Assembly: GCF_000429085.1 (NCBI RefSeq) | Contig: NZ_AUBE01000011.1 | Span: 1-64,000, forward strand | DNA: 64,000 nt | Direction: 5' to 3' | Origin: Streptomyces flavidovirens DSM 40150 | Lineage (GTDB): Bacteria > Actinomycetota > Actinomycetes > Streptomycetales > Streptomycetaceae | Shown: positions 8,127-17,601 of the stretch, piece by piece | How the letters are laid out: each line of letters starts with the position of its first letter | How positions within the stretch are numbered: position 1 is the stretch's first letter | Made by a program: the position numbers and the translations under genes | The notes under the pieces: model-generated | The model's input: the letters and a program-made list of their open reading frames with translations, nothing else | What the model was told of the DNA's origin: nothing | Databases searched by the model: none

Positions 8127-9415
8127 ACCTGGTCCTCCACGATCTTCTCGGCGTCTTTGACGCGGAGCCGGCCGGACATGAGTTGGGGGAGAAGGGTGTC
8201 GCGGAGGGCGGCGAGGGTGCGGGACTGGGTCTCCAGGGACTCCATGTGCGCGAAGGCCGATGATGCCTGCCGCCCGAAATTTCTGAGCGCAATTGGGTCG
8301 GGCTTATTCACCAAATAGTTGGAAGCATCTGCCGCACTGACACGCTGGCGCCCCGATGTGCCAACCATGTTGCGAATGGCGTGAGCCCGGAACCGTGCAT
8401 CACGTGCCATGAAGTAGCTCAACTCGCTGGGAACTCCCGGCCGGGAGCGCATCACGATGAACTCAGTGGATCCGAGCCCAATCTCTCCCTCACTCATGAA
8501 GTCGACGTAGCCAGTCTTCCCGTTCTCCAGGCACGGCGTGATGCGTGCCAGAAGAGTGTCGCCGTTCATGAATCGCGGCCCAGACTTCGGAGCGCGTCGA
8601 CTCCAGGCAGGAATACCAGCTCGGTTCGTTTGAAGGGCGGCCATGTCGACATATATCGGCTCTTCCGCACTGGGCTTTGCCAGCTTGGGGTTGAAGGTGA
8701 TCAGATCCGTCAGAGGAATGGCCAGTGCATCGTCAGGCTCGTCAGCCATCCCCAACTCGGCGAAACCCAAGCGGAGCAACGCTTCGTAAGTGGCCGCGAT
8801 GCGCTCATTGACGGCGATCTTGTCGTCCAGCGCCCCGAGCACCGCGGCAATCGCATCCTGCTCCGACCGCTCAGGCAGGCATACATGAAAAGCTTTGGCT
8901 TCAGGGAAATAGACCGTCTGATGCGTTGTCCCGTGCGCGAAACGCCTCACCGACTCCTGCTCCATGAGCAAAATATAGTGCAGGTATCGCGAAGAAAGTT
9001 TCGGCCCACAGACCCAGTTAATAAAGTCCTGGCTGGTTGCCATGGGAACACCCATCGTGACGACATACCCAACGGAAGCGGTCCGAGACAAGCAGACCGT
9101 CCCGGCAGGCAACAAGCGGGCGGACGAGTTGTCCAGGCCAGCTTGGGTAACCCATTGCTGAGTCGAGGTGATAATGCGCCCATGGTTGCCTGTGGCATCT
9201 CGAATACCAATCCACGGGATATCCCCGTCCCAGTATTCGGGATGCCGTCGACTCGGCGTGTGCCCGCTTTCCAGGCGAGCCACTTCCGAAAGCAAGGTCC
9301 ACTGGAATCCAGGTGCTGCCGGCGTACCCGGGTGGCCTACGCTTAGAGCACCTTTACCAGGGATCACACCGGCTGTTGCTGCACGACCACCGGTCCTCGT
9401 CGTCGTCCTAGCCAT
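8123..9415 (-). CDS. hsdS: Type I restriction-modification specificity subunit
   Basis: A 430-residue protein with two target-recognition domains (about 35-170 and 240-390), each followed by a conserved helix region; the second ends in 'LRDTLLPQLMSGRLRV', a standard HsdS ending. The start lies 8 bp inside the end of hsdM. Base composition falls visibly within the recognition domains (for example AT-rich runs near 8280-8320 and 8960-9030) compared with the flanking M and R genes. That is the usual mark of horizontal exchange of recognition domains. The recognised DNA sequence cannot be read from the protein. Confidence 0.93.
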   Translation of the reverse strand: MARTTTRTGGRAATAGVIPGKGALSVGHPGTPAAPGFQWTLLSEVARLESGHTPSRRHPEYWDGDIPWIGIRDATGNHGRIITSTQQWVTQAGLDNSSARLLPAGTVCLSRTASVGYVVTMGVPMATSQDFINWVCGPKLSSRYLHYILLMEQESVRRFAHGTTHQTVYFPEAKAFHVCLPERSEQDAIAAVLGALDDKIAVNERIAATYEALLRLGFAELGMADEPDDALAIPLTDLITFNPKLAKPSAEEPIYVDMAALQTNRAGIPAWSRRAPKSGPRFMNGDTLLARITPCLENGKTGYVDFMSEGEIGLGSTEFIVMRSRPGVPSELSYFMARDARFRAHAIRNMVGTSGRQRVSAADASNYLVNKPDPIALRNFGRQASSAFAHMESLETQSRTLAALRDTLLPQLMSGRLRVKDAEKIVEDQV

Positions 9416-11030
9416 CGAGTGCCCCCAGCTGCTCGCGGACCGTCTTCGTCAGCTCATCGCTCTTGTCGAAGAGTTCGTACAGCTCCCCTGTCAGCCGTGC
9501 GATCTTTTCCGCGACCGCCTCCGCGTCTTCTTCCTCTGCCTCGACGGCGCCCACGTACCGACCCGGCGTCAGCACATACCCGTGCTCCCGGACCGTCTTC
9601 AGGTCAGCGGTGAAGCAGAACCCAGGCTCGTCCGCGTACGAAAGCCCTTCGTCGCGCGCCGACTTCGTGCCGCGCCACGCGTGGTACGTGCCCGCGATCT
9701 TCGCGAGATCGGCTTCCGTAAGGATGCGTTCTGTGCGGTCGACCATCTCCCCCATCGCACGCGCGTCGATGAAGAGGATCTCCCCACGCCGGTCGTCCAG
9801 GCGCTTCACGCCCTGGGGCGACTTGTTGCGCGACAGGAACCACACGCACGCCGGGATCTGCGTCGTCCGGAACAACTGCGACGGCAGCGCCACCATGCAC
9901 GCCACAAGGTCCGCTTCGACCAGCGCCTTGCGGATCTCGCCCTCGCCGCTCTGCTGGCTACTCATCGAGCCGTTGGCGAGGACGACGCCGGCGGAGCCGT
10001 TCTCGCCAAGCTTGCCGACGATGTGCTGGAGCCAGGCGTAGTTGGCGTTGTTCTTCGGGGGGACGCCGTACTTCCAGCGCGGGTCGGACTCCTTGCGCGC
10101 CCAGTCCTTGATGTTGAAGGGCGGGTTGGCCATGACGTAGTCGGCCTTGAGGTCCGGGTGCTTGTCCTCGGCGAAGGTGTCGCCCCAGCGGGCGGCGAGG
10201 TTGCCATCGATGCCGTGGATGGCGAGGTTCATCTTGGCCAGGCGCCAGGTGCGTTCGTTGAGTTCCTGGCCGTACACCGCGATGTCGGACTTGTGGTCGC
10301 GGCCCCGGTGCGCCTCGATGAACTTGCCGGCCTGGACGAACATGCCGCCCGAGCCGCACGCCGGGTCGTACACCCGGCCCTCGTACGGCTCCAGGACCTC
10401 CACCAGGAGCTGGACGACGGACCGCGGCGTGTAGAACTCGCCACCTCGCTTGCCCTCCGCGCGGGCGAAGTTGCCGAGGAAGTACTCGTACACCTCGCCG
10501 AGAACGTCCTGGGCGGGCTTGTCGCCACTGCCGCCGAAGCGGGCGTCGCTAATGAGGTCGACGAGTTCGGCCAGGCGCTTCTGGTCGACGTTGTCGCTGT
10601 TGAAGATCTTGGGGAGGACACCGGTGAGCGAGGGATTCTCGCGCATGATCGCGTCCATGGCCTCGTTGAGGAGGACGCCGACGCCCTTGGCCTTGGCGTT
10701 CGCCGCGATCCAGCCCCAGCGGGCGGTCTCGGGAACCCAGAAGACGTGTTCGCCGGTGTACTCGTCCTTGTCTTCCAGGAGTTCGGCCTGACGCTCCTCC
10801 TCGATTCCCTCGTCCGCGAGCTCCTTGGCAAGGGCTTCACGGCGCTCGTCGAAGGCGTCCGAGATGTACTTGAGGAAGATCAGGCCGAGGACGAACTCCT
10901 TGTATTGAGCGGCGTCCATGGAGCCGCGCAGTTTGTCGGCGGCCTTCCAGAGGATGTCCTGGATCTCCTTGGTCGTGGACGCGGAGAACAACTCCCCTTG
11001 CGGGGCGGGCTTCTTCTTACCGAGAGGCAT
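9408..11030 (-). CDS. hsdM: Type I restriction-modification methyltransferase subunit
   Basis: A 540-residue N6-adenine methyltransferase with both key motifs intact: SAM-binding DPACGSGG (222-229) and catalytic NPPF (302-305, in 'NPPFNIKDW'). The N-terminal HsdM helical domain ('DILWKAADKLRGSMDAAQYK') and the 'GEFYTPRSVVQLLV' lead-in are typical. With HsdS it modifies host sites; with HsdR it forms the restriction complex. A 24-bp gap separates it from the upstream 713-residue gene, so all four are likely cotranscribed. It provides an intact reference for the two degenerate M-like proteins of this island. Confidence 0.95.
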   Translation of the reverse strand: MPLGKKKPAPQGELFSASTTKEIQDILWKAADKLRGSMDAAQYKEFVLGLIFLKYISDAFDERREALAKELADEGIEEERQAELLEDKDEYTGEHVFWVPETARWGWIAANAKAKGVGVLLNEAMDAIMRENPSLTGVLPKIFNSDNVDQKRLAELVDLISDARFGGSGDKPAQDVLGEVYEYFLGNFARAEGKRGGEFYTPRSVVQLLVEVLEPYEGRVYDPACGSGGMFVQAGKFIEAHRGRDHKSDIAVYGQELNERTWRLAKMNLAIHGIDGNLAARWGDTFAEDKHPDLKADYVMANPPFNIKDWARKESDPRWKYGVPPKNNANYAWLQHIVGKLGENGSAGVVLANGSMSSQQSGEGEIRKALVEADLVACMVALPSQLFRTTQIPACVWFLSRNKSPQGVKRLDDRRGEILFIDARAMGEMVDRTERILTEADLAKIAGTYHAWRGTKSARDEGLSYADEPGFCFTADLKTVREHGYVLTPGRYVGAVEAEEEDAEAVAEKIARLTGELYELFDKSDELTKTVREQLGALDG

Positions 11031-11054
11031 GAGGTGCGGGGCTCCTTCGAGGTG

Positions 11055-13196
11055 TCAGAGTGTGTGGCTCGGAAAGTCGGGGGCGAGGATCGTGAGGGTG
11101 CCGTCGGTGAGGCCGGCGGCCGTCAGACGACTCAAGTCATCTAGCACCGCGGCCTGTTCACGTAGAAGTGCAGCGCGCTGGGCGATCTCGACGAGCAGGG
11201 CGTCACAGCGGGCGACTTCATCGGGTTCTAGGTCCGGAATGGCCATGTCCTCGATGCGCCGGGCGGCTCGCACAGCTCCACTGGCGCGGCGGTGTTCGGC
11301 CGCCGCCGCGCGGAGCAGGACGGCCAACACGCGCGGGCGGAGCGGTCGTTCGGCGTCGCAGCGGACGCGTAGGACACGGGCGGGATACGCGACGACGGAA
11401 AGGCCCTCCTCGTCGACGTAGGCCCCGAAGCGGGGGGTGACGGTGATGACCACGTCGCCAGGTTCGGTGAACTGCGCGTGCTCGTACGCCTTCATCAGCA
11501 CCGCACGGTCGATGCGGTGCGCGCCGACTGGGGCGGTGCCGGTGATCTCGGCAGGAGTGAGGACATCGTAACGGCCCTCACGTCGTAGGTGCTCGGCGTC
11601 GATGCGGTGGCCCGGCAGTTTGCGCAGGCGGCGCTCCTTGACGAGACGGGTGACCGTGGTGCGCCGTATGGGCCGGTCGGTGGGACGGAGAGCCGCGTTG
11701 GTGCGTAGTTCCGGGCGTTGGTCGTGCTGGCGGTGCGCGGCATCGGTGAGCCGGCTCAGACGTACTTCGAGCTCCGAGATCCGGGCGGGGCGGTCGATCA
11801 CTGCGCTGGTATAGCGGCTGGCGTGGGAACGGTGTTGGGGGGTAAAGGCGATACCCGGCCGGTCAGCCAGAACCTGTACCGGCAGGATGACGCCGTGCCG
11901 GGGTTCGTGGCGGCCGTCGTCGTCCCAGTTGGCCGTGCGCCAGATGTGGACGTCCTCGCACAGCACATCGAGGGTGCGGTGGGTGAGGTCCTGCGCGGAA
12001 AGGTCGATGAGGAGGACGCGGCCTCGCCGCTGCTCGTGCGGGGTGCGGTGCACCACCCACAGGGCGGTGCGGTAGGCGGGGCGGTAGGGCATGACCCCGC
12101 CGGGGAGGTTGACGACAGCCTTGACCAGACCGGAGGTGAGCAGAGAGCGGCGCAACCGGTCCGCCTCACCTCGCGGGGGCAGTGCCTGGGCGAGGGCATC
12201 AGCGGGGCCGAGGACCACCGCCATGCGGCCATCCGCGAGGAGGTCCGTCAGAGCCTCTATGCGCTCCAGCGCAACCAGCGGGTCCCGGTCCTCGCCCGCT
12301 TCATAAGGGAGTACAGCAGCAATGAGGTCAGGCGCGTCGAAGGCTTCGGTGGGCAGCTCGTCGCCCTCGCGGATATCGAGTTCGAACTCCGCGATGTCGT
12401 GGACCAAGGCCCGGCGCCGGACCAGGCGCACCAGGGACGGGTCCGGGTCACAAGCCTGGTAGAGGTGCCCTGTGTCGGTGACGTCCTTGTCACGCAGGGC
12501 CGTCAGGAGGTCGCCGGTCCGCACGTAAGGGATACCGATGACCCGACCCTCCGCCATCTCCTCGATACCGGAGAGCCGGGCGACGCACTGGGCCATGGCC
12601 GGGGTGACGGAATCCTCCGCCAGGTGATGGGCGCCCAGGCGGCGGCGCGCGTCGAGGATCCAGGCGAACGGTTCGGCCGGCGAGTACGCGGTCTCGACCA
12701 GTTCGTCGGCCACAGCCTTGAGGCCGTCGAGACTCTTCCCCACTTGGGCAGCCGCCTCGATCTCGCGCAGGAAGAACGCGTCCTCCTCGTCGAAGTACCG
12801 GGCCCGCGCGACCAGCTCCGGCCACCCGTCGGCGGCGAGTGGCTGGTCGTCGTGACGGCGCAGGCAGACCAGCGAGGTCAGAGTGTCGACAAGAGCCGTG
12901 CCCGGAAGTCGTTCACCCCATGCGGCGAGCGTGTGCAGGGCAAGTTCGGCACGCAGCTGGCGGGCGTCCGCGTTGCCCCGGCCAGTGGCGAGGAGCCAGT
13001 CAAGGACCTTGCGACCGTCGAACAGCGGCCGGGTTCCGTCATGGTGCACAGGGCGAGGAAAATCTTGGTGGCGTCGTGCCCACGTGGTCACGACGGGACG
13101 CTTGACCTGGGCCAAGGCGCCGATTTCGGCGTAACTGATCCGCCAAGGCATCGGCTCGGGCAGGATGGACGGCGTCGCATCGTGCTCAGTGGACAT
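11055..13196 (-). CDS. Methylase-fold/HsdS-like fusion without catalytic motifs
   Basis: A 713-residue protein. Residues 19-50 ('ISYAEIGALAQVKRPVVTTWA') look like a helix-turn-helix. Residues about 80-450 follow the HsdM layout: 'SVTPAMAQCVARLSG' corresponds to the usual lead-in to motif I. Where DPACGSG is expected the protein has GIPYVRTG (221-228), and where NPPF is expected it has 'AAVLPYE' (293-299). Sheet segments such as 'GRMAVVLGPADAL' and 'LVKAVVNLPGGVM' are kept. The C-terminal 250 residues resemble one HsdS recognition domain plus helix. It is probably a DNA-binding relative of HsdM that cannot bind SAM or methylate. It heads the RM operon and may regulate it or act as an accessory sensor. 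Confidence 0.7.
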   Translation of the reverse strand: MSTEHDATPSILPEPMPWRISYAEIGALAQVKRPVVTTWARRHQDFPRPVHHDGTRPLFDGRKVLDWLLATGRGNADARQLRAELALHTLAAWGERLPGTALVDTLTSLVCLRRHDDQPLAADGWPELVARARYFDEEDAFFLREIEAAAQVGKSLDGLKAVADELVETAYSPAEPFAWILDARRRLGAHHLAEDSVTPAMAQCVARLSGIEEMAEGRVIGIPYVRTGDLLTALRDKDVTDTGHLYQACDPDPSLVRLVRRRALVHDIAEFELDIREGDELPTEAFDAPDLIAAVLPYEAGEDRDPLVALERIEALTDLLADGRMAVVLGPADALAQALPPRGEADRLRRSLLTSGLVKAVVNLPGGVMPYRPAYRTALWVVHRTPHEQRRGRVLLIDLSAQDLTHRTLDVLCEDVHIWRTANWDDDGRHEPRHGVILPVQVLADRPGIAFTPQHRSHASRYTSAVIDRPARISELEVRLSRLTDAAHRQHDQRPELRTNAALRPTDRPIRRTTVTRLVKERRLRKLPGHRIDAEHLRREGRYDVLTPAEITGTAPVGAHRIDRAVLMKAYEHAQFTEPGDVVITVTPRFGAYVDEEGLSVVAYPARVLRVRCDAERPLRPRVLAVLLRAAAAEHRRASGAVRAARRIEDMAIPDLEPDEVARCDALLVEIAQRAALLREQAAVLDDLSRLTAAGLTDGTLTILAPDFPSHTL

Positions 13197-13521
13197 ACGG
13201 GCTCATCTCCTTCCCGTGACAGATCTCGCTGCTCGTGCGGAATTCTGGCGACGCAGCGCCTCAGCCAGCCTTCTGAAGATTATCGCTGATCGCGTCGGGG
13301 CAAATACGAGCCACTGATAACCAGGGTTATCAGACTTCTGCATCCACGTTGATGGCTCTTGCTGTCACTTTGGATGCGTCACACCCCCGGTCTCATCGGG
13401 ACGCGGCCATCACCACCGTTACCGGCCTAGCTCCGCCGGTCCCCGCACAACCCGTAAGGCCCCCCGTCACGTGTTACCCACCCATCGCGCAGCACGCGCT
13501 CCCCTCGCCGTGGAGGAAGCC
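13197..13521. other. Divergent promoter region of the restriction island
   Basis: About 325 bp between the start of the 713-residue gene (minus strand) and the TTG-started gene on the plus strand. Apart from the palindrome at 13314-13333 no coding signal is seen. It should hold promoters for both transcription units. Confidence 0.5.
13314..13333. promoter_or_regulatory. Perfect 20-bp palindromic operator candidate
   Basis: CTGATAACC-AG-GGTTATCAG is a perfect inverted repeat with 9-bp arms, AT-richer than its surroundings, lying 118 bp from the start of the 713-residue gene and 189 bp from the divergent gene. Such a site between divergent defence genes suggests coordinated repression. The binder is unknown; the helix-turn-helix of the 713-residue protein is a natural candidate (inference). 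Confidence 0.6.
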
Positions 13522-15225
13522 TTGGCTCCCAGCACTTCTAAGCGCACCCTGTACCGGCTCCGCGGCGTCGCCCCGACGCTGGAAGCGATGTTCGAGTCCC
13601 TTGACCACGAACAGCTCACGCGGCTCGAGGCCGACATCCACATGGCCGACACGTGGATGGGCACCCCGGCGCTGGTCGTCACCGCCGGGCTGGAGCTGGG
13701 CGAGGCCGAATGGTGCGGGGAGCTGGCGCGCACCACGGGGGTACAGGTCAGCGAGGCAGTGCGGCGTACAGCAGCGCTGCTGCTGCTCGCCGTCGATGAG
13801 ACCGTGTACGCCATCGGCCGTGACCAGGGTTACCGGTTGATCCCTCAGCACCTCAAGGACCAGAGGTTCGGTCTGTCCTTCGCGATCCGCCAGATCGACC
13901 CCTTGCACGTCCGCGGCCTCGTCTCCAACACTCTGGGGCAGGCCAGGACCGATATCGCCATCGTGCCCGGCGGCACCTCGGTACCCTCCCTCGGCGTCCG
14001 CGACCATGCCCGGATCGTGCGGCGCCTGGGCGGGTACCTCGACGGCATCGAACTCACCCGGGCCCGCAATGGCCGTGGCGACGTGTGCGCCGCCGACGGC
14101 GGCACCGGACTGCGCCTCCCCCTGGGTATTGAGCCGTACGACCTCATCTCCGACATTCGCGCGATCGCCCACGCCTGCCGCGACCGGGTTCCCCAGCCGG
14201 ACCTCGAATTCGTCGAGCAGGTCATGCCGGTCCAGGACCGGGACACCATTAATGCACTCGACCAGCAGTTGGACGAACTTCTTGGCCAGCCCGCAGGAGA
14301 GGGGCGGATCACAGCCACCGTGCCGGCGGACCACCTGGAGGACTTCGAGGCCGCGAGCATCTATCAGACCCGGATCGCGAGCCGCGGAGCATTCGAGTCG
14401 GACGAGTTCAGTCTCGACTACCTCCTCGACCGGGCCCGCATCCAGCGGGTCGGCCACCGCCTGGAAGCCCTGCGTCAGGGAACCGTCACGCTCCTTCGCC
14501 ATTCTTCAGCACGGCCCTCGTCTCTGGCAGCGGCACTCGAAGTCCAGGGCGTCACGAACGCGCTGCGGTGGGTCGAAGCCGAGGTCTCCCTCGGCGCGCG
14601 GCGGTTCTGCCTTCTGGACGGTGAATGGTACGAGTTGGGAACCGACTACTTGGATGCCGTCCGCGCCACCGTCGCGGCCCTCTTCACCACCCGGCCGTCG
14701 CATGACCTCCCGCCCTGGGAACTCAGCATGGACGAAGGCGACTACAACAAGCTCGCCGCTGAGGGCCGGGACAAGTGGGTCTGCCTGGATCGCAAGAACG
14801 TGAAGAACCCCTTCAAGGCCACCAATCAGGTCGAACTCTGCGACCTCCTGGCGCCGGATGACACGATGGTCATGGTCAAGCGGGCACAAGGATCCGGGCC
14901 CCTCAGCCATCTCTTCGCCCAGGCTCGGGTGGCCGTCGAACTGCTCCAGGAATCGGCCGCCGTTCGCCAGCAGTTCGCCCAGCTCGTCATCAAGCGCAGC
15001 GAAGGCAAGCACACCATCCCGGAAGACTTCATGCCCAAGCGCGTCATCCTCGGCGTGCTTCTCAAGAAGGGCACTCGCTTGACCCCCGAGTCCCTGTTCC
15101 CCTTCTCGCTCATCACCCTCGCCCAGACCGCCAAGGCGCTGGCCGTGAAGGGTGTGGCTCTGGAGGTCGTAGGCATTGACGCCGCTCCGGGTGGTGAGAA
15201 CGCCAGCGTCGCAGCCGCCGCGTAG
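13522..15225 (+). CDS. TIGR04141/DUF6119-like sporadically distributed protein
   Basis: A 567-residue protein from a TTG at 13522, preferred because GGAGG lies five bases upstream and the family-like opening 'SKRTLYRLRG' follows at once; an in-frame ATG at 13471 has no such site. The sequence matches my recollection of TIGR04141 (now DUF6119): an N-terminal strand-rich region, 'FGLSFAIRQIDPLHVRGLV', and a later 'LGARRFCLLDGEWYELG' followed by 'WVCLDRKNVKNPFK' and 'KRAQGSGPLSHLFAQA'. The family is known for patchy occurrence, often near mobile or defence genes; its function is not established to my knowledge. Here it is divergent from the RM operon inside the same element. Nuclease or effector activity would be a guess. 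Confidence 0.65.
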   Translation: MAPSTSKRTLYRLRGVAPTLEAMFESLDHEQLTRLEADIHMADTWMGTPALVVTAGLELGEAEWCGELARTTGVQVSEAVRRTAALLLLAVDETVYAIGRDQGYRLIPQHLKDQRFGLSFAIRQIDPLHVRGLVSNTLGQARTDIAIVPGGTSVPSLGVRDHARIVRRLGGYLDGIELTRARNGRGDVCAADGGTGLRLPLGIEPYDLISDIRAIAHACRDRVPQPDLEFVEQVMPVQDRDTINALDQQLDELLGQPAGEGRITATVPADHLEDFEAASIYQTRIASRGAFESDEFSLDYLLDRARIQRVGHRLEALRQGTVTLLRHSSARPSSLAAALEVQGVTNALRWVEAEVSLGARRFCLLDGEWYELGTDYLDAVRATVAALFTTRPSHDLPPWELSMDEGDYNKLAAEGRDKWVCLDRKNVKNPFKATNQVELCDLLAPDDTMVMVKRAQGSGPLSHLFAQARVAVELLQESAAVRQQFAQLVIKRSEGKHTIPEDFMPKRVILGVLLKKGTRLTPESLFPFSLITLAQTAKALAVKGVALEVVGIDAAPGGENASVAAAA

Positions 15226-15306
15226 CCGCCCGGCGCAACAGATGCTCTTTCACATCCGGTGCACGTTGACCTCTAGCTCAGTCGGTCACGCCCATCCGGC
15301 CAACAA

Positions 15307-15344
15307 GCTGCCCTGTCCCGAGGAGATTCCTGGGGCAGGGCAGC
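15307..15344 (+). terminator. Terminator hairpin after the TIGR04141-like gene
   Basis: Arms 15307-15319 and 15332-15344 pair over 13 bp with one mismatch around a 12-nt loop, 80 bp after the stop codon. There is no T-run, as usual in high-GC actinobacteria. Confidence 0.55.
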
Positions 15345-15410
15345 ACAGGTAGGCGAGCCAAGTTTCGTGCCAGATCTACACAGCACGGATATCCCATCTG
15401 CCCCAGGCCC

Positions 15411-15521
15411 ATCCCAGCACGGGCGGCTCATCTTCATCCCAGCACAATCCCAGCACGGCACGGATGACCAGAGATGACGACAGGTGACGAGGGGTCAGCT
15501 ATCCCAGCACCATCCCAGCAC
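15411..15521. repeat. Repeated ATCCCAGCAC motifs, right arm of the element
   Basis: Five exact copies of ATCCCAGCAC at 15411-15420, 15436-15445, 15447-15456, 15501-15510 and 15512-15521. Two pairs have the same 11-bp offset seen at the left end. They lie on the element side of the ychF junction, as integrase arm sites of a tyrosine recombinase would. The assignment is inferred from position and phase. Confidence 0.55.
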
Positions 15522-15533
15522 GGGAAAAAGCTA

Positions 15534-15561
15534 GGGGCCCACCCCCGGAGAGGTGGACCCC
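15534..15561 (-). terminator. Hairpin downstream of ychF
   Basis: GGGGCCCACC (15534-15543) and GGTGGACCCC (15552-15561) pair over 10 bp with one mismatch. It lies 50 bp beyond the ychF stop and is followed by TTTTT on the minus strand (15525-15529), so it probably terminates ychF. Its flank CCCCTTCTGACCTGCA is shared with the hairpin beside core copy 2. Confidence 0.6.
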
Positions 15562-15610
15562 TTCTGACCTGCATGTTTGCCAGATCAGTGACACCGTGCC
15601 ATGTCGCCTG

Positions 15611-16699
<1,089 letters not shown>

Positions 16700-16985
16700 G
16701 TTGGCGACTTCCTGGAGTGAGGACTGGCCCGGGAGTGGACCGATCCCCCAGTTTACGGGCGGGGGTGTGAGGTCGACGACGGGAATCCGGAGGGGAGCTG
16801 GGAGGGGTGCGGGGAAGGGTGCGGGGAGGGATGCGGGAAGGGTGCGGGGAGGGGAGGCCGGTGCGGGCTTCCGGAGGGTGTCGGCGGGCTCGTATCGGCC
16901 ACGTGACGTCGAACGCACGGCCAAGGTCGGCCAAAGGGCGTGTCCTGCGCCTCATTCCTGCCTCCCCGCGACCTACGTTGTCCGG
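16700..16985. repeat. G-rich imperfect tandem repeat upstream of ychF
   Basis: Between the divergent ychF and DUF6542 genes, about 16793-16857 consists of degenerate repeats of a GGGTGCGGGGA-like unit. It could form unusual structure or be slippage-prone. No gene is seen in the region, which must contain both promoters. Confidence 0.45.
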
Positions 16986-17579
16986 GTGGAGCAACACAGG
17001 GCACGTCCCCCTCGTCCCCAGCAGCGGTCGCAGACCCCCCTGCTCCCCTCGGGCGGGTCCGCCGACGCCGCCGCCGTCTACCGGGTGGCGGCGAGACCGG
17101 CACGTCCCGTGCCGCCCGTCGTCCTGGCCCTGCGGCGGCTGCCCAATCCGCGACTGACCGGGCTCGGCAGCGGGCTGTTCGCCGCCGCCGTGATGCTCGT
17201 GCTCGGCGCGCTCGACCGGCTGCTGTTCGGCGGTTCACCCATCGTGTATGGGCTGCTGTTCCTGCCGGTCAGCGCCCTGACCGCACTGTGGGTGCGGCCC
17301 GCCGACCTGGTCACGGCGCCGATCGCCGTACCCATCGCCTTCGCCGTCGGCCTGGTGCCGATCGCCGGGGGCGCGAGCGGCTTCGGCAGCCGGATCATGG
17401 CGGTGGTCACGGCGCTCGCCGTGCACGCGGGCTGGCTGTACGGCGGCACGCTCGTCGCCGGGCTCATCGCGACCGTACGCAAGGTGCGGCTGATGGCGCG
17501 GCGGCGGGCGGCCCAGGCAGCCGCTCAGGCCGCCGCCCAGCGCGCCGCCCGGCGCACAGCCCCGGACCCGGTGGAGTAA
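16986..17579 (+). CDS. DUF6542-type membrane protein
   Basis: A 197-residue protein from the GTG at 16986. The first 45 residues are R/P-rich and likely cytoplasmic. Four hydrophobic segments follow (about 60-80, 85-105, 112-132 and 140-165), with 'LDRLLFGGSPIVYGLLFLPVSALTALWVRP' style loops. The tail 'ARRRAAQAAAQAAAQRAARR' is basic and Ala-rich. It resembles the DUF6542 family next to ychF in other Streptomyces. No catalytic feature is visible. The exact start is uncertain because no strong ribosome site precedes it. Confidence 0.6.
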   Translation: MEQHRARPPRPQQRSQTPLLPSGGSADAAAVYRVAARPARPVPPVVLALRRLPNPRLTGLGSGLFAAAVMLVLGALDRLLFGGSPIVYGLLFLPVSALTALWVRPADLVTAPIAVPIAFAVGLVPIAGGASGFGSRIMAVVTALAVHAGWLYGGTLVAGLIATVRKVRLMARRRAAQAAAQAAAQRAARRTAPDPVE

Positions 17580-17601
17580 TGGAGCGAAAAGCGGCGCGGC
17601 G

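Larger units (their letters stand above)
15226..15610. other. Gene-free right end of the large element
   Basis: This stretch holds, in order, a terminator hairpin, three groups of CCCAGCAC arm motifs, a second hairpin and the downstream flank of ychF. No reading frame in it is convincing. Confidence 0.5.

Noticed and set aside
9168..11144. Very long plus-strand open frame opposite hsdM and hsdS
   Set aside because: It is antisense to genes with complete family motifs and its residues are low-complexity, an artefact of GC-rich codon bias.
15265..15300. tRNA-like stretch (CTAGCTCAGTCGGT resembles a D-arm)
   Set aside because: No anticodon arm, T-loop GGTTCGAATCC or acceptor stem could be fitted, so it is either chance or too decayed to call.
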